Origin: Tetracentron sinense
Taxonomy: Eukaryota; Streptophyta; Magnoliopsida; Trochodendrales; Trochodendraceae
DNA: 64,000 nucleotides
Direction of reading: 5' to 3'
NCBI GenBank assembly: GCA_015143295.1
Contig: CM026570.1
Coordinates: forward strand, 27,880,754-27,944,753
Shown piece after piece: positions 35,301-45,925 of the stretch; position 1 is the first letter of the stretch, and every line of letters starts with the position of its first letter. Both the position numbers and the translations under genes were made by a program. Under the pieces are notes generated by a model. It ran no database searches. It worked only from the letters and a program-made list of their open reading frames with translations, and had not been told where the DNA came from.

Positions 35301-36337
35301 TGACATCAAAATCCGACCCCCGATTCAGATTTGGTGGGCGTTTGTTGGTTTAGCCCGAAGTATACTTTTGAAACATGCACGAATTTCGGCTTTCTCGATG
35401 CCCTAATCGGGCAACCGACCTCGGATTCCCTTGAAACCAAATCCAATACTTAGGATATACTAAAATGCAAGTGCTAGAAGAAACAAGATCAAAATCCGAC
35501 GCCTGAATTGGATTTCGTGGAAGGTGGTAGGTTTATGCCAAAGCATACTTGAGAAATATGGATTTCGGACTTCTCAGTGCCCAAATCATGCAAACAGCCT
35601 CAGATTCCCATGAAACCAACTCCAACACTTAGGATATATCAAAATACATGCACTAGAAGGAACAGAATTGAAATCTGACCCCTGGTTTGGATTAGGTGGA
35701 AGGTGGAAGCTTAGGGCAAAGCATACTTGAGAAACATGGATTTCGGCCTTCTCTGTGCCCAAATCGGACATATGGTCTCTAAATTGCTCAAAATCGACTC
35801 TGACACTTAGGATACATTAAAATACACATGCTAGAAGAAATGAGATCTAAATCCGACCCCCGGTTGAAGTTGGAGGAAAGTGGTAGAGTATACTTGAGAA
35901 ACATGGATTTCGTCATTCTCGGAGCCCAAATTGTGCAAACGGCCTCGGATTCCCTTGAAACCCACTTCAACATTTAGGATCCATTGAAATACATGTACTA
36001 GAAGAAACTGGATCGAAATCCGACCGTCGGTTTGTATTTGGTGGAACGTGGTAAGTTTAGGCCAAATCATAATTGAGGAATATGGATTTCGGCCTTCTTA
36101 GTGCCCACATCGGGTAAATGGCCATTGATTCCCTCGAAACCAACACCAACACTCAGGATATATTGAAATACATGCGGTAGAAAAAATGGAATCAAAATCC
36201 AAACCCCGGTTTGGATTTGGTGGAAGGTGGTAGGTTTAGGCCAAAGCATCCTTGAGAAACATGGATTTCGGCCTTCTTGGTTCCCAAATCTGGCACACGG
36301 CCTCGGAATTGCTCGAAACTAACTCCAACACTTAGGA
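32384..36337 (+). repeat. Satellite array, block 2, with 1080-bp higher-order repeat
   Basis: About 22 monomers in the same orientation as block 1. Two variant monomers act as markers. One has gatgggtgtttgttggttta at 32634, 33714 and 34794. The other has ggtgggc(a/g)tttgttgg at 33173, 34253 and 35333. Both recur at exactly 1080 bp, i.e. six monomers of 180 bp. Lines compared one period apart agree at roughly 90-97%, while neighbouring monomers are clearly less alike. The pattern is lost after ~35760. ORFs here are artefacts. Confidence 0.95.
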
Positions 36338-36771
36338 TGTAACGCCCCAAAATACCCCCTAGGAGTTTAGGGATATTTTAGGTGTCACACTGCGAACCTA
36401 TCAAACCATCCTGTAATGCACAAGATAAAATACAGTACTAATAACGATAATCAGAGCGCGGAAGCTATCATATATGCGGAAGCGTAAACAAATTTTCATT
36501 TCTTCTGATGATCCAAAATAGTATTCCAAGTTAACATAAATACAAGACATGTCTAAGCCTAAGGTGGACAGGCCCACCTATCAAAATATCAAAATACACC
36601 AAACCCTCTCATACTCTCCCCTCAACAGTAGTCGAGGTATGGCCACGCATCGAGGTCTCGGTCCTCCTGAGACTGTAATGGGATAGCCGACTCTCTCTCC
36701 TCTGTATACTCTTCCTCGACCCAAGGCTCCGGGTCGAGGGCTCCCTCAGTACCTGCCGACATGAAAGTACG

Positions 36772-36792
36772 GCTGAGCATGGAATACTCAGC
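36772..36792. repeat. Conserved LTR inverted repeat (3' LTR-A)
   Basis: GCTGAG-N9-CTCAGC; an identical copy lies in the 5' LTR. Confidence 0.8.
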
Positions 36793-37044
36793 GAGTACAA
36801 GCTACTAGCAGACCATAACAATAATAAAAACACATAATAGTAATATCATACAAGCAGTAATAGAAACATCACAAAGAAACAGTATAGGGCATGACACAAT
36901 ACAAGCATCCTGACGTGTGTACATGAATGCGAAAATGCCGATAAAACTCATGCTTGAAAACCCTTGTCATGTCCCGGTATGCCTCGTAGAAATCATGCAT
37001 GCATGAATGCATGATCATCATCTTGTAAACCTCCATCTTGTAAA

Positions 37045-37365
37045 CTTGTGAGCCAGAGGCTAGCACCCGAATCTCCCTGGGCTGCCAACCTCCTTGATAT
37101 GCAATGCACTTGTGAGCCAGAGGTTAGTACCCGAATCCTCCCTGGGCTACCAACCTCCTTGTTATGAAATGCACTTGTGAGCCAGAGGTTAGTACCCGAA
37201 TCCTCCCTGGGCTACCAACCTCATTGTTATGAAATGCACTTGTGAGCCAGAGGCTAGCACCCGAATCCTCCCTGGGCTACCAACCTCCTTGTTATGAAAT
37301 GCACTTGTGAGCCAGAGGCTAGCACCCGAATGTCCCTGGGCTACCAACCTCCTTGACATGCAATA
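37045..37365. repeat. Minisatellite, five ~65-bp units, 3' LTR-A
   Basis: cttgtgagcc starts units at 37045, 37109, 37174, 37239 and 37304. Each contains cccgaatcctccctgggct or a close variant. Confidence 0.95.
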
Positions 37366-38568
37366 TTTCTTGTTGTTTATTATATGCACATGCTCTTGAA
37401 ATCACGGTTCATGCTATCATGCGTGCTCGTGTACGTGTCCATAGTGACAATCATGATAATGGAAATAACCAAATATGACATTATAATTCAATTCATGGTA
37501 TGAACATAAGTAACATAAGTAGTTTGCATAACATTTGATCAATTTATCATTTATAAGGACGTATGCATAAAACCCATTTCCATGTCCTTCATTGAGATCA
37601 TTTATTCATAGTTTAGGCATTTTGTCAAACACTTTCATACGTTATTCCTTAGTAGTTTATCTCCTTCTTTTTAATGCATATTTTCCATTCAATCACGCAA
37701 GGGTAAGTTTGTTATTTGTACAATGCCCATCCTCCATTTTCCAATCCACATCCCACACATCATATATCACACATTCGGCATCCAATCGCCGTATCCAACC
37801 TCCATCCAAGCATCCCTACTCTTTCTTTATCTTGTTTATATTTATTATAGATGACACATTTTGCAAGGAATAAAACACACTAACAAGAATCATATTTCAT
37901 AAGGAAAAACCTAGATTTATTGCTAGGGTAAGTTAGTAGGGTGTACTAACCTTAGATCAAGGTTTGATCTTGAAGAAACCTTGAAATAGAAGCTCTAATT
38001 GGAAGGAGGAAGCCTTTGCTTGAAGGGGACTTGAGTTGGGGGAAGAAACCTCTTTCAAAACGTGAGTGAGTGCTGCCCTAGCTTGGAGAATGCACCTCCA
38101 CACGAGCTTGAGTTGAAATCTTGAAGAAGACGTGCTTGGGGACGATCTAGGGTCTTCACCCCTTTGATTTCTTCTCCAAAAGCAACCTAGGTTTAGAGCT
38201 TTCTCCTCCTCTCTCTCTATCTCTCAAAATCCCTCAAATGTTGTAAGTGAGGCCTCAAAGGGTCGAGCAAACCCTTATGGGTAAGGGTTTAACACCCAAA
38301 AGACGAAAACGCCCTTACTGAAATTTCTGCAAAAACGCGAAGACCGAGCGATCGGTTCTCTGTATGTCTGGACTGTTTTGACCATATCTTTTGACTCGCT
38401 CGTCGGATTTCGACGATTCAACTTGCGTTGGGTTCGTCTTTCGAAAACGCACATTTCTGACGTTTCGGAATTTCCGATTTCTCCCTTATTTATTAATTAG
38501 ACTACAAAAACGGCCAATTAGCTACGAAGGTGCTATTCATTAAGGATGAAAAAGTCCGGGGTGCTACA

Positions 38569-38580
38569 TTCTCCCCCCCT
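38569..38580 (-). other. Polypurine tract of the family A element
   Basis: The minus strand reads AGGGGGGGAGAA directly against the 3' LTR start. It is the plus-strand primer for reverse transcription. Confidence 0.93.
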
Positions 38581-38660
38581 TACAAAAATTTCGTCCCCGA
38601 AATTTGGACGATACATACATGCACAAAATCAAAACAAAATTACAAGCCATATGCACAAGT

Positions 38661-41600
38661 CTATTCAAACAACTCGGGATACTTTGCTTTGACTTCGGCT
38701 TCACGCTCCCACGTGGCTTCTTCTCGTGCATGATGTTGCCATTGCACGAGGACTAGCGGAATAGTCTTGTTGCGAAGCACTTGATCTCTCCTATCCAAAA
38801 TATGAACCGGCTTCTCCACTAAAGTGAGGTCCTCTCGGATCTCTATCGGATCAAGCTCGATGACATGAGAAGAATCCGAGATGTACTTCCGGAGCATAGA
38901 GACATGGAATACATTATGGACCGCCGCCATGTGAGCGGGCAAAGCAACACGGTAAGCCACCTCGCCAACTCGAGTAATGATCTCGAACGGACCCACATAT
39001 CTCGGGCTAAGCTTGCCTCTCTTCCCGAATCGCATAACACCTTTGGTTGGTGAAATCCTTACAAACACAAAATCACCGACTCGGAATTCAAGGTCCCTCC
39101 TTCGGTTGTCGGCATAGCTTTTCTGTCTATCTTGTGCGGTCTTTAACCTCTCCCGGATAAGCTTGACCCTATCCGCGGTTTGTTCAATTAACTCGGGGCC
39201 CAAAATCTTTCTTTCTCCCACTTCATCCCAATACAACGGGGATCTACAACTCCTTCCGTACAAAGCCTCGAAAGGCGCCATTTGTATGCTTTCTTGATAA
39301 CTGTTGTTGTAAGCGAATTCCACCAAAGGTAGGTGATCTTCCCAACTTCCCTTGAAATCTAGCATACATGCTCGGAGCATATCTTCAATAACCTGATTCA
39401 CCCTCTCGGTTTGCCCGTCGGTCTGTGGGTGGAAAGCTGTGCTAAAGTCTAATCGGGAGCCCATTGCACCTTGAAAACTTTTCCAAAACCTGGATGTGAA
39501 TCTTGGGTCTCTATCGGACACAATACTCACTGGCACCCCATGTAATCGGACTATTTCCTTGATGTATAGCTCCGCTAACTGATTGGAGTTGAATGTAGTC
39601 CGGTACGGTAAGAAATGAGCGGACTTCGTGAGTCTATCAACAACTACCCATATAGCATCAGTCTTCCTAACCGTCTTCGGCAACCCCACGATGAAATCCA
39701 TAGAGATATGTTCCCATTTCCACTCGAGAATAGGGAGGGACTGCAAAAGACCCGCTGGTCTCAAATGCTCTGCTTTCACCTGTTGGCATACCAAACACCG
39801 TGCCACATACTCCGCAACCTCCCTCTTCATGTTTCGCCACCAAAAGTGACTCTTGAGGTTCCGGTACATCTTTGTCCCCCCGGGATGCACTGTATACTTA
39901 GACCGGTGAGCTTCGTCCATAATCTCTCTCCGAAGGTCTGCATTGGCTGGGACACAAAGCCTTCCCTTGAATGTAATAGCACCTCGGCTAGTGAGAGAGA
40001 AGTCCGTACTACCCTTGGCCACTTCCCTATCCCGGAAAACCAACAAGTCAGTGTCCGTGGCTTGATACTCCTGGATCAAGTCTATAAGGTACGGCCGAAC
40101 TGTAACATTTGCCAAAACCGGACTGCGGACAGAATCGTTCACACTGATGTCTAGATTTGCCAAATCGTCTAACAGTCTCCATTCCCGCACCAACATGTGA
40201 GCCAACAACCCCGATGGTTTCCTACTCAAAGCGTCTGCCACCACATTTGCTTTTCTCGGGTGATATTGGATCGTGCACTCATAGTCTTTTAAGAACTCAA
40301 TCCAACGCCGTTGTCGCAAATTGAGCTCTTTTTGGGAAAAGAGGTACTTGAGGCTCTTGTGGTCCGTGTACACATAGAACTCCACCCCGTACAGATAATG
40401 TCGCCAAATTTTAAGTGCAAACACGACCGCCGCAAGCTCCAAGTCGTGAGTGGGGTAGTTCTTTTCATGCTCTTTCAACTGCCTTGATGCATAGGCAATG
40501 ACTTTCTTGTGTTGCATTAGGACACACCCGAGTCCGACGTGCGAGGCATCACTATACACCTCATACCCAAAAGGTCCAGATGGCACAGTAAGGACAGGGG
40601 CTGTGGTGAGGCGTTTCTTCAACTCTTGGAAACTTACTTCACATCGGTCACTCCAACTGAACTTTGCATTTTTCCTTGTCAAGTAGGTGAGAGGTGCAGC
40701 CAAACTGGAGAATCCCTCCACAAATCTCCGGTAGTAGCCTACCAATCCGAGGAAACTACGTATCTCCGTGACGCTCTTGGGCCTCTCCCAACTAATGACT
40801 GCCTCAACCTTGGCTGGATCTACAGAAATGCCCTCGGCCGACACCACGTGTCCAAGAAATGCGACCTTCTCTAACCAAAACTCGCACTTACTCAATTTGG
40901 CATATAGCCTATGCTCTCTCAACATCTCCAGAGCGAGGCGGAGGTCTCGTGCGTGATCTTCCCGTGTCTGGGAATATACCAAAATGTCATCAATGAATAC
41001 AATCACGCATCGATCCAAGTAAGATCGGAACACCCGGTTCATCAAATCCATGAATGCCGCCGGTGCATTCGTCAGCCCAAAAGGCATGACAAGGAACTCG
41101 TAATGCCCATACCGAGTCCTAAAAGCCGTCTTCGGAACATCTTCCGCCTTGATCCTTAATTGATGATACCCCGATCTAAGGTCAATTTTGGAGAAGAATC
41201 TCGCTCCCTTCAGTTGGTCGAACAAGTCATCGATCATTGGCAAGGGATAACGATTCTTGATAGTTACCTTGTTCAACTGACGGTAGTCTATACACATTCT
41301 CATCGACCCGTCTTTCTTCTTTACAAAAAGGACCGGAGCTCCCCACGGTGACACACTTGGTTGGATGAAGCCAAGTTGTAGTAACTCCTCAATTTGCTTC
41401 TTCAATTCTTCAAGCTCTATCGGGGCCATTCTATATGGGGCTCTTGAAATCGGAGCGGTGCCCGGAGTAAGCTCTATAGCGAACTCAATCTCCCGATTCG
41501 GAGGTAACCCGGGAAGTTCCTCCGGAAACACGTCCAAGAAATCACTCACGACCGGAATGGCCGAAGAGTTTTGTGCTTCTAGGTTTGTTACACTCAAGGC

Positions 41601-42008
41601 TGCGAGGCGAGCAATGTCCCTCTCTCTTAATCCTCGGAAGTGAAAAGGCTTACCCCCTTCCGGCTTGAAATTCACCATTTTCTCAAAACACGCAACATGC
41701 CCGTGATGGTTTGACAACCAATCCATCCCTAAGATGACATCAAAATCCAAGTCTTGAAAATCTAGGACGATGAGATCGGCTAACAGTTCATTCTCCCCCA
41801 CTTGAACCATACTATCCCCGAATATCTTATCCGTATCAACTGACTTGCCGAGTGGAGTTGCAATGGTCAACTCCTGCTTTAACGGAGTAGCCTCAGTCAA
41901 AAATCCCTTTGCGAAACTAGGCGACACAAAGGAGTGAGTGGATCCTGTATCGATCAACACTCGGGCGAGACACTCGTTCACTAACAAAGCGCTTGTGCGA
42001 TTAAGTAG
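38661..42008 (-). CDS. pol: Pol polyprotein of family A: protease, reverse transcriptase, RNase H, integrase, chromodomain
   Basis: Open from just after a TAA at 42009-42011; no early ATG exists, and the usual TTG starting point at 41987 gives the 1108-residue numbering used here. Aspartic protease has [10 protein letters not shown] (D13). Reverse transcriptase has [12 protein letters not shown] (~230) and [12 protein letters not shown] (D333, D334). RNase H has YEVYSD (D480), TDHKSL (542) and DALSR (585). Integrase has the zinc site H694-H701-C731-C734 and catalytic D764, D825, E861. A GPY/F-like stretch and a C-terminal chromodomain (LVQWQHH...EEATWE, ~1061-1108) follow, as in Tekay/Del chromoviruses. 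No stop or frameshift is seen. The lack of a start suggests it is made joined to Gag. It is in the same frame as gag, but stops lie between them. The chromodomain would fit targeting to heterochromatin such as this satellite. Confidence 0.96.
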   Translation of the reverse strand, partial: LLNRTSALLVNECLARVLIDTGSTHSFVSPSFAKGFLTEATPLKQELTIATPLGKSVDTDKIFGDSMVQVGENELLADLIVLDFQDLDFDVILGMDWLSNHHGHVACFEKMVNFKPEGGKPFHFRGLRERDIARLAALSVTNLEAQNSSAIPVVSDFLDVFPEELPGLPPNREIEFAIELTPGTAPISRAPYRMAPIELEELKKQIEELLQLGFIQPSVSPWGAPVLFVKKKDGSMRMCIDYRQLNKVTIKNRYPLPMIDDLFDQLKGARFFSKIDLRSGYHQLRIKAEDVPKTAFRTRYGHYEFLVMPFGLTNAPAAFMDLMNRVFRSYLDRCVIVFIDDILVYSQTREDHARDLRLALEMLREHRLYAKLSKCEFWLEKVAFLGHVVSAEGISVDPAKVEAVISWERPKSVTEIRSFLGLVGYYRRFVEGFSSLAAPLTYLTRKNAKFSWSDRCEVSFQELKKRLTTAPVLTVPSGPFGYEVYSDASHVGLGCVLMQHKKVIAYASRQLKEHEKNYPTHDLELAAVVFALKIWRHYLYGVEFYVYTDHKSLKYLFSQKELNLRQRRWIEFLKDYECTIQYHPRKANVVADALSRKPSGLLAHMLVREWRLLDDLANLDISVNDSVRSPVLANVTVRPYLIDLIQEYQATDTDLLVFRDREVAKGSTDFSLTSRGAITFKGRLCVPANADLRREIMDEAHRSKYTVHPGGTKMYRNLKSHFWWRNMKREVAEYVARCLVCQQVKAEHLRPAGLLQSLPILEWKWEHISMDFIVGLPKTVRKTDAIWVVVDRLTKSAHFLPYRTTFNSNQLAELYIKEIVRLHGVPVSIVSDRDPRFTSRFWKSFQGAMGSRLDFSTAFHPQTDGQTERVNQVIEDMLRACMLDFKGSWEDHLPLVEFAYNNSYQESIQMAPFEALYGRSCRSPLYWDEVGERKILGPELIEQTADRVKLIRERLKTAQDRQKSYADNRRRDLEFRVGDFVFVRISPTKGVMRFGKRGKLSPRYVGPFEIITRVGEVAYRVALPAHMAAVHNVFHVSMLRKYISDSSHVIELDPIEIREDLTLVEKPVHILDRRDQVLRNKTIPLVLVQWQHHAREEATWEREAEVKAKYPELFE

Positions 42009-42113
42009 TTACTATTAGTAGATTTCAAACAACAACAAGCATCATATATAGGTAATCCTTAGTATAATTAATCACATAATAAATCATAGAAATTTTACAC
42101 AACTTAGACTCTA
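42009..42113 (-). other. gag-pol spacer with seven in-frame stops
   Basis: An AT-rich 105-bp stretch in the shared gag/pol frame that contains TAG, TGA, TGA, TGA, TAA, TAG and TAA. Fourteen bases upstream of the gag stop is a good 5' splice consensus, AAG|GTACGC (GT at 42126-42127). The decayed family B element has the same wording at its gag end and a comparable AT-rich spacer, so the feature is older than this copy. How Pol is expressed is unresolved. Confidence 0.7.
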
Positions 42114-43364
42114 GAATTGTTGCGTACCTTGCACGACATCGTCGGATGCACGTGCGTCTCTCTCGGATAAGGCAAAGACTCGGCCCTGTGTGGCTGGGCG
42201 AGGAGGCCGGGTAGACTGTGAGGCCCTCGAAGCCTGAGAAGAGCTAGGCTGAGATGTCTGCCTAACCGGGGGCCTGCTCCCTGAAGACTGAGTTGGCAAT
42301 TGACGCCGAGGACAATCTCTGACCATGTGGCCTTGGTCACCACAATGAAAGCAACTTCCTGAAACTCTCCGGCATTCTCCCGCTGGATGCCTCCTCCCAC
42401 AAAGAGTGCAAACATCATGCAAATAGGAGGAAGGAGCATACCCCGTAGCCTGAGTAATTGCGGGGCGAGGAGCATATGAGGTAGCCGGGCGAAAAGCCGG
42501 TGGAGCAAAAGAGTGAGGGGCCTGTGGTGCCGAATACATCCTCTGTGACTGAGCCGGCCCTGCGGACTGATACAAGCTAGTCCTTGCCCTTTTCTCCCCT
42601 GAACTACTTGACTGTCCTTTCTCCATTCCTCTTCTCTTAAAGAACTCTTCGGAATTCGACTCGGCCAACAATGCCTTGTCCACAACTTCTGAATATGTCT
42701 CATGTCGGAACATCGAGACACGATCCTTGTGGTAGGCCTTCAACCCCCTCTCGAATTTCCGGGCCTTCATAGCCTCGGTCGCTATCATGTGTGGAGCAAA
42801 TCGAGATAGCTCCGAAAATTTGGCTTCATAAGCCGCTACGGACATATTACCTTGCTCCAAGGTAATGAATTCGACTTCCATCTTTTCTTTCATCCCGACC
42901 GGAAAATACTTCTTGTTGAAAACCTCCAAGAATTCCTCCCAAGTCCAATCTTGACCTTGCCGGGTCAACTCTCGGGTCCGAAGTGCAGACTTCCACCAAT
43001 GATCGGCCTCGCCTTCAAGCATAAAGGCGGCCCATGTGACCCTTTCCACTTCAGTAGGTGCTAATACCGAGAATATCTTCTCAAGTTGCCGGATCCAACC
43101 CTCGGCAACAAGTGGATCAATGCTTCCACAAAAAGTTGGAGGCCTCATCCTCCGAAAAGCTTCTATCCCGGCTTGGGCTCGGTTAGGAGGAGCCGGTATG
43201 AGTGCCGCATTAGGCGGAGTGGCCGGTTGCCTTGCCGCCAACATAGCCAAGGTCTCGGCTATGGATGCGAATGCTTGGGCAAAGTCGGGTTGATCATCAC
43301 CCGATGGAGCATCACCTCCATTACCCCTCGTGTTGTACCCGCGACCCCGGGTATTGCGTCTCAT
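42111..43364 (-). CDS. gag: Gag of the family A element
   Basis: The start chosen is the ATG at 43362-43364 (MRRNTRGRGYNTRG), giving 417 residues. The open frame runs a few codons further but without an ATG, and the family B copy aligns from the same RRxTRGR motif. The retrotransposon Gag core lies at about residues 85-205 (WIRQLEKIF, ADHWWKSAL, WEEFLEVFNKKYFPVG, EAKFSELSRFAPHM). After a Pro/Ser/Ala-rich linker come two zinc knuckles: CTLCGRRHPAGEC (C-x2-C-x3-H-x4-C) and the standard CFHCGDQGHMVRDC. Gag forms the particle and binds element RNA in the cytoplasm. The ORF is intact. Antisense ORFs of 60-205 aa over it are shadows. Confidence 0.95.
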   Translation of the reverse strand: MRRNTRGRGYNTRGNGGDAPSGDDQPDFAQAFASIAETLAMLAARQPATPPNAALIPAPPNRAQAGIEAFRRMRPPTFCGSIDPLVAEGWIRQLEKIFSVLAPTEVERVTWAAFMLEGEADHWWKSALRTRELTRQGQDWTWEEFLEVFNKKYFPVGMKEKMEVEFITLEQGNMSVAAYEAKFSELSRFAPHMIATEAMKARKFERGLKAYHKDRVSMFRHETYSEVVDKALLAESNSEEFFKRRGMEKGQSSSSGEKRARTSLYQSAGPAQSQRMYSAPQAPHSFAPPAFRPATSYAPRPAITQATGYAPSSYLHDVCTLCGRRHPAGECRRVSGSCFHCGDQGHMVRDCPRRQLPTQSSGSRPPVRQTSQPSSSQASRASQSTRPPRPATQGRVFALSERDARASDDVVQGTQQF

Positions 43365-43675
43365 GATTTCTCCTGAGAACGACAATACAACATGAGTCTA
43401 ACTTGGATACGCATTTAGCACAATTTCGCAATTCACTTAATACATATTCATCAAGCACATTTAATAAGTACACCACCAATAATGTACACATGGTATATAA
43501 CACAATAGCATAACATACAATCCGTGTTCCTAGCGTAGGACTCTATGTTCGGTTGAAGTTCAACCCATCTTGACTAAGACTAACTTGTTAGTCTATACTT
43601 GGAATACAACTTTCTAAGGTGATTCTAATACCTTGTTCAATCATCTAAGTGACCCTAGGGACTCTAATGCCTAGA
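43365..43675 (-). other. 5' leader of the family A element
   Basis: The untranslated segment between the primer site and gag ATG. It presumably contains the RNA packaging signal. I see no further feature. Confidence 0.7.
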
Positions 43676-43687
43676 GCTCTGATACCA
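43676..43687 (-). other. Primer binding site (iMet tRNA), family A
   Basis: TGGTATCAGAGC on the minus strand, three bases from the 5' LTR. Confidence 0.97.
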
Positions 43688-44124
43688 CTCTGTAACGCCC
43701 CAAAATACCCCCTAGGAGTTTAGGGATATTTTAGGTGTCACACTGCGAACCTATCAAACCATCCTGTAATGCACAAGATAAAATACAGTACTAATAACGA
43801 TAATCAGAGCGCGGAAGCTATCATATATGCGGAAGCGTAAACAAATTTTCATTTCTTCTGATGATCCAAAATAGTATTCCAAGTTAACATAAATACAAGA
43901 CATGTCTAAGCCTAAGGTGGACAGGCCCACCTATCAAAATATCAAAATACACCAAACCCTCTCATACTCTCCCCTCAACAGTAGTCGAGGTATGGCCACG
44001 CATCGAGGTCTCGGTCCCCCTGAGACTGTAATGGGATAGCCGACTCTCTCTCCTCTGTATACTCTTCCTCGACCCAAGGCTCCGGGTCGAGGGCTCCCTC
44101 AGTACCTGCCGACATGAAAGTACG

Positions 44125-44145
44125 GCTGAGCATGGAATACTCAGC
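44125..44145. repeat. Conserved LTR inverted repeat (5' LTR-A)
   Basis: Identical to the copy at 36772-36792. Confidence 0.8.
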
Positions 44146-44397
44146 GAGTACAAGCTACTAGCAGACCATAACAATAATAAAAACACATAATAGTAATATC
44201 ATACAAGCAGTAATAGAAACATCACAAAGAAACAGTATAGGGCATGACACAATACAAGCATCCTGACGTGTGTACATGAATGCGAAAATGCCGATAAAAC
44301 TCATGCTTGAAAACCCTTGTCATGTCCCGGTATGCCTCGTAGAAATCATGCATGCATGAATGCATGATCATCATCTTGTAAACCTCCATCTTGTAAA

Positions 44398-44717
44398 CTT
44401 GTGAGCCAGAGGCTAGCACCCGAATCTCCCTGGGCTGCCAACCTCCTTGATATGCAATGCACTTGTGAGCCAGAGGTTAGTACCCGAATCCTCCCTGGGC
44501 TACCAACCTCCTTGTTATGAAATGCACTTGTGAGCCAGAGGTTAGTACCCGAATCCTCCCTGGGCTACCAACCTCATTGTTATGAAATGCACTTGTGAGC
44601 CAGAGGCTAGCACCCGAATCCTCCCTGGGCTACCAACCTCCTTTTATGAAATGCACTTGTGAGCCAGAGGCTAGCACCCGAATGTCCCTGGGCTACCAAC
44701 CTCCTTGACATGCAATA
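44398..44717. repeat. Minisatellite, five ~65-bp units, 5' LTR-A
   Basis: Same five units as the 3' LTR, with one base lost in the fourth. Confidence 0.95.
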
Positions 44718-45925
44718 TTTCTTGTTGTTTATTATATGCACATGCTCTTGAAATCACGGTTCATGCTATCATGCGTGCTCGTGTACGTGTCCATAGTGAC
44801 AATCATGATAATGGAAATAACCAAATATGACATTATAATTCAATTCATGGTATGAACATAAGTAACATAAGTAGTTTGCATAACATTTGATCAATTTATC
44901 ATTTATAAGGACGCATGCATAAAACCCATTTCCATGTCCTTCATTGAGATCATTTATTCATAGTTTAGGCATTTTGTCAAACACTTTCATACGTTATTCC
45001 TTAGTAGTTTATCTCCTTCTTTTTAATGCATATTTTCCATTCAATCACGCAAGGGTAAGTTTGTTATTTGTACAATGCCCATCCTCCATTTTCCAATCCA
45101 CATCCCACACATCATATATCACACATTCGGCATCCAATCGCCGTATCCAACCTCCATCCAAGCATCCCTACTCTTTCTTTATCTTGTTTATATTTATTAT
45201 AGATGACACATTTTGCAAGGAATAAAACACACTAACAAGAATCATATTTCATAAGGAAAAACCTAGATTTATTGCTAGGGTAAGTTAGTAGGGTGTACTA
45301 ACCTTAGATCAAGGTTTGATCTTGAAGAAACCTTGAAATAGAAGCTCTAATTGGAAGGAGGAAGCCTTTGCTTGAAGGGGACTTGAGTTGGGGGAAGAAA
45401 CCTCTTTCAAAACGTGAGTGAGTGCTGCCCTAGCTTGGAGAATGCACCTCCACACGAGCTTGAGTTGAAATCTTGAAAAAGACGTGCTTGGGGACGATCT
45501 AGGGTCTTCACCCCTTTGATTTCTTCTCCAAAAGCAACCTAGGTTTAGAGCTTTCTCCTCCTCTCTCTCTATCTCTCAAAATCCCTCAAATGTTGTAAGT
45601 GAGGCCTCAAAGGGTCGAGCAAACCCTTATGGGTAAGGGTTTAACACCCAAAAGACGAAAACGCCCTTACTGAAATTTCTGCAAAAACGCGAAGACCGAG
45701 CGATCGGTTCTCTGTATGTCTGGACTGTTTTGACCATATCTTTTGACTCGCTCGTCGGATTTCGACGATTCAACTTGCGTTGGGTTCGTCTTTCGAAAAC
45801 GCACATTTCTGACATTTCGGAATTTCCGATTTCTCCCTTATTTATTAATTAGACTACAAAAACGGCCAATTAGCTACGAAGGTGCTATTCATTAAGGATG
45901 AAAAAGTCCGGGGTGCTACATAGGA

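Larger units (their letters stand above)
36338..38568 (-). mobile_element. 3' LTR of the young family A element
   Basis: 2231 bp, tgtaacgcccc to ggggtgctaca on the plus strand. It contains the inverted repeat (36772-36792), five 65-bp minisatellite units (37045-37365), the shared conserved block (~38385-38455) and a single palindrome (38342-38356). Confidence 0.97.
36338..45920 (-). mobile_element. Full-length Ty3/gypsy chromovirus (Tekay/Del-like), family A
   Basis: 9583 bp, flanked by a perfect 5-bp duplication tagga (36333-36337 and 45921-45925) inside a satellite monomer. On the minus strand the order is 5' LTR (43691-45920), iMet primer site, gag, pol, polypurine tract and 3' LTR (36338-38568). 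Within pol the order is protease, reverse transcriptase, RNase H, integrase and chromodomain, the gypsy order. I count four substitutions, all transitions, and one 1-bp indel between the 2.23-kb LTRs (about 0.2%). Both ORFs are free of stops. It is a very recent and potentially autonomous insertion. Confidence 0.97.
43691..45920 (-). mobile_element. 5' LTR of the young family A element
   Basis: 2230 bp. It differs from the 3' LTR at four transitions (36664, 37562, 38126 and 38462 in 3' LTR coordinates) and one missing G in the minisatellite (~44644). It contains the inverted repeat (44125-44145), minisatellite (44398-44717), conserved block and one palindrome (45694-45708). I do not see a canonical TATA box. 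Confidence 0.97.

Noticed and set aside
36338..38568. Tandem segmental duplication of host DNA (36338-38568 and 43691-45920 nearly identical)
   Set aside because: TG/CA ends, primer site, polypurine tract and 5-bp target duplication show they are the two LTRs of one element.
39615..40154. 179-aa plus-strand ORF opposite pol, with others at 40539 and 41365
   Set aside because: They lie wholly antisense to the integrase/RT coding region, with no domain and no independent support.
42104..42721. 205-aa ORF on the minus strand in a second frame over gag
   Set aside because: It overlaps the Pro/Ser-rich end of Gag in another frame; low complexity, no domain, no start context.
43676..43687. tRNA-like sequence GCTCTGATACCA (also at 30173, 51852, 57026)
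   Set aside because: Only the 12-nt complement of a tRNA 3' end beside an LTR; primer sites, not tRNA genes.
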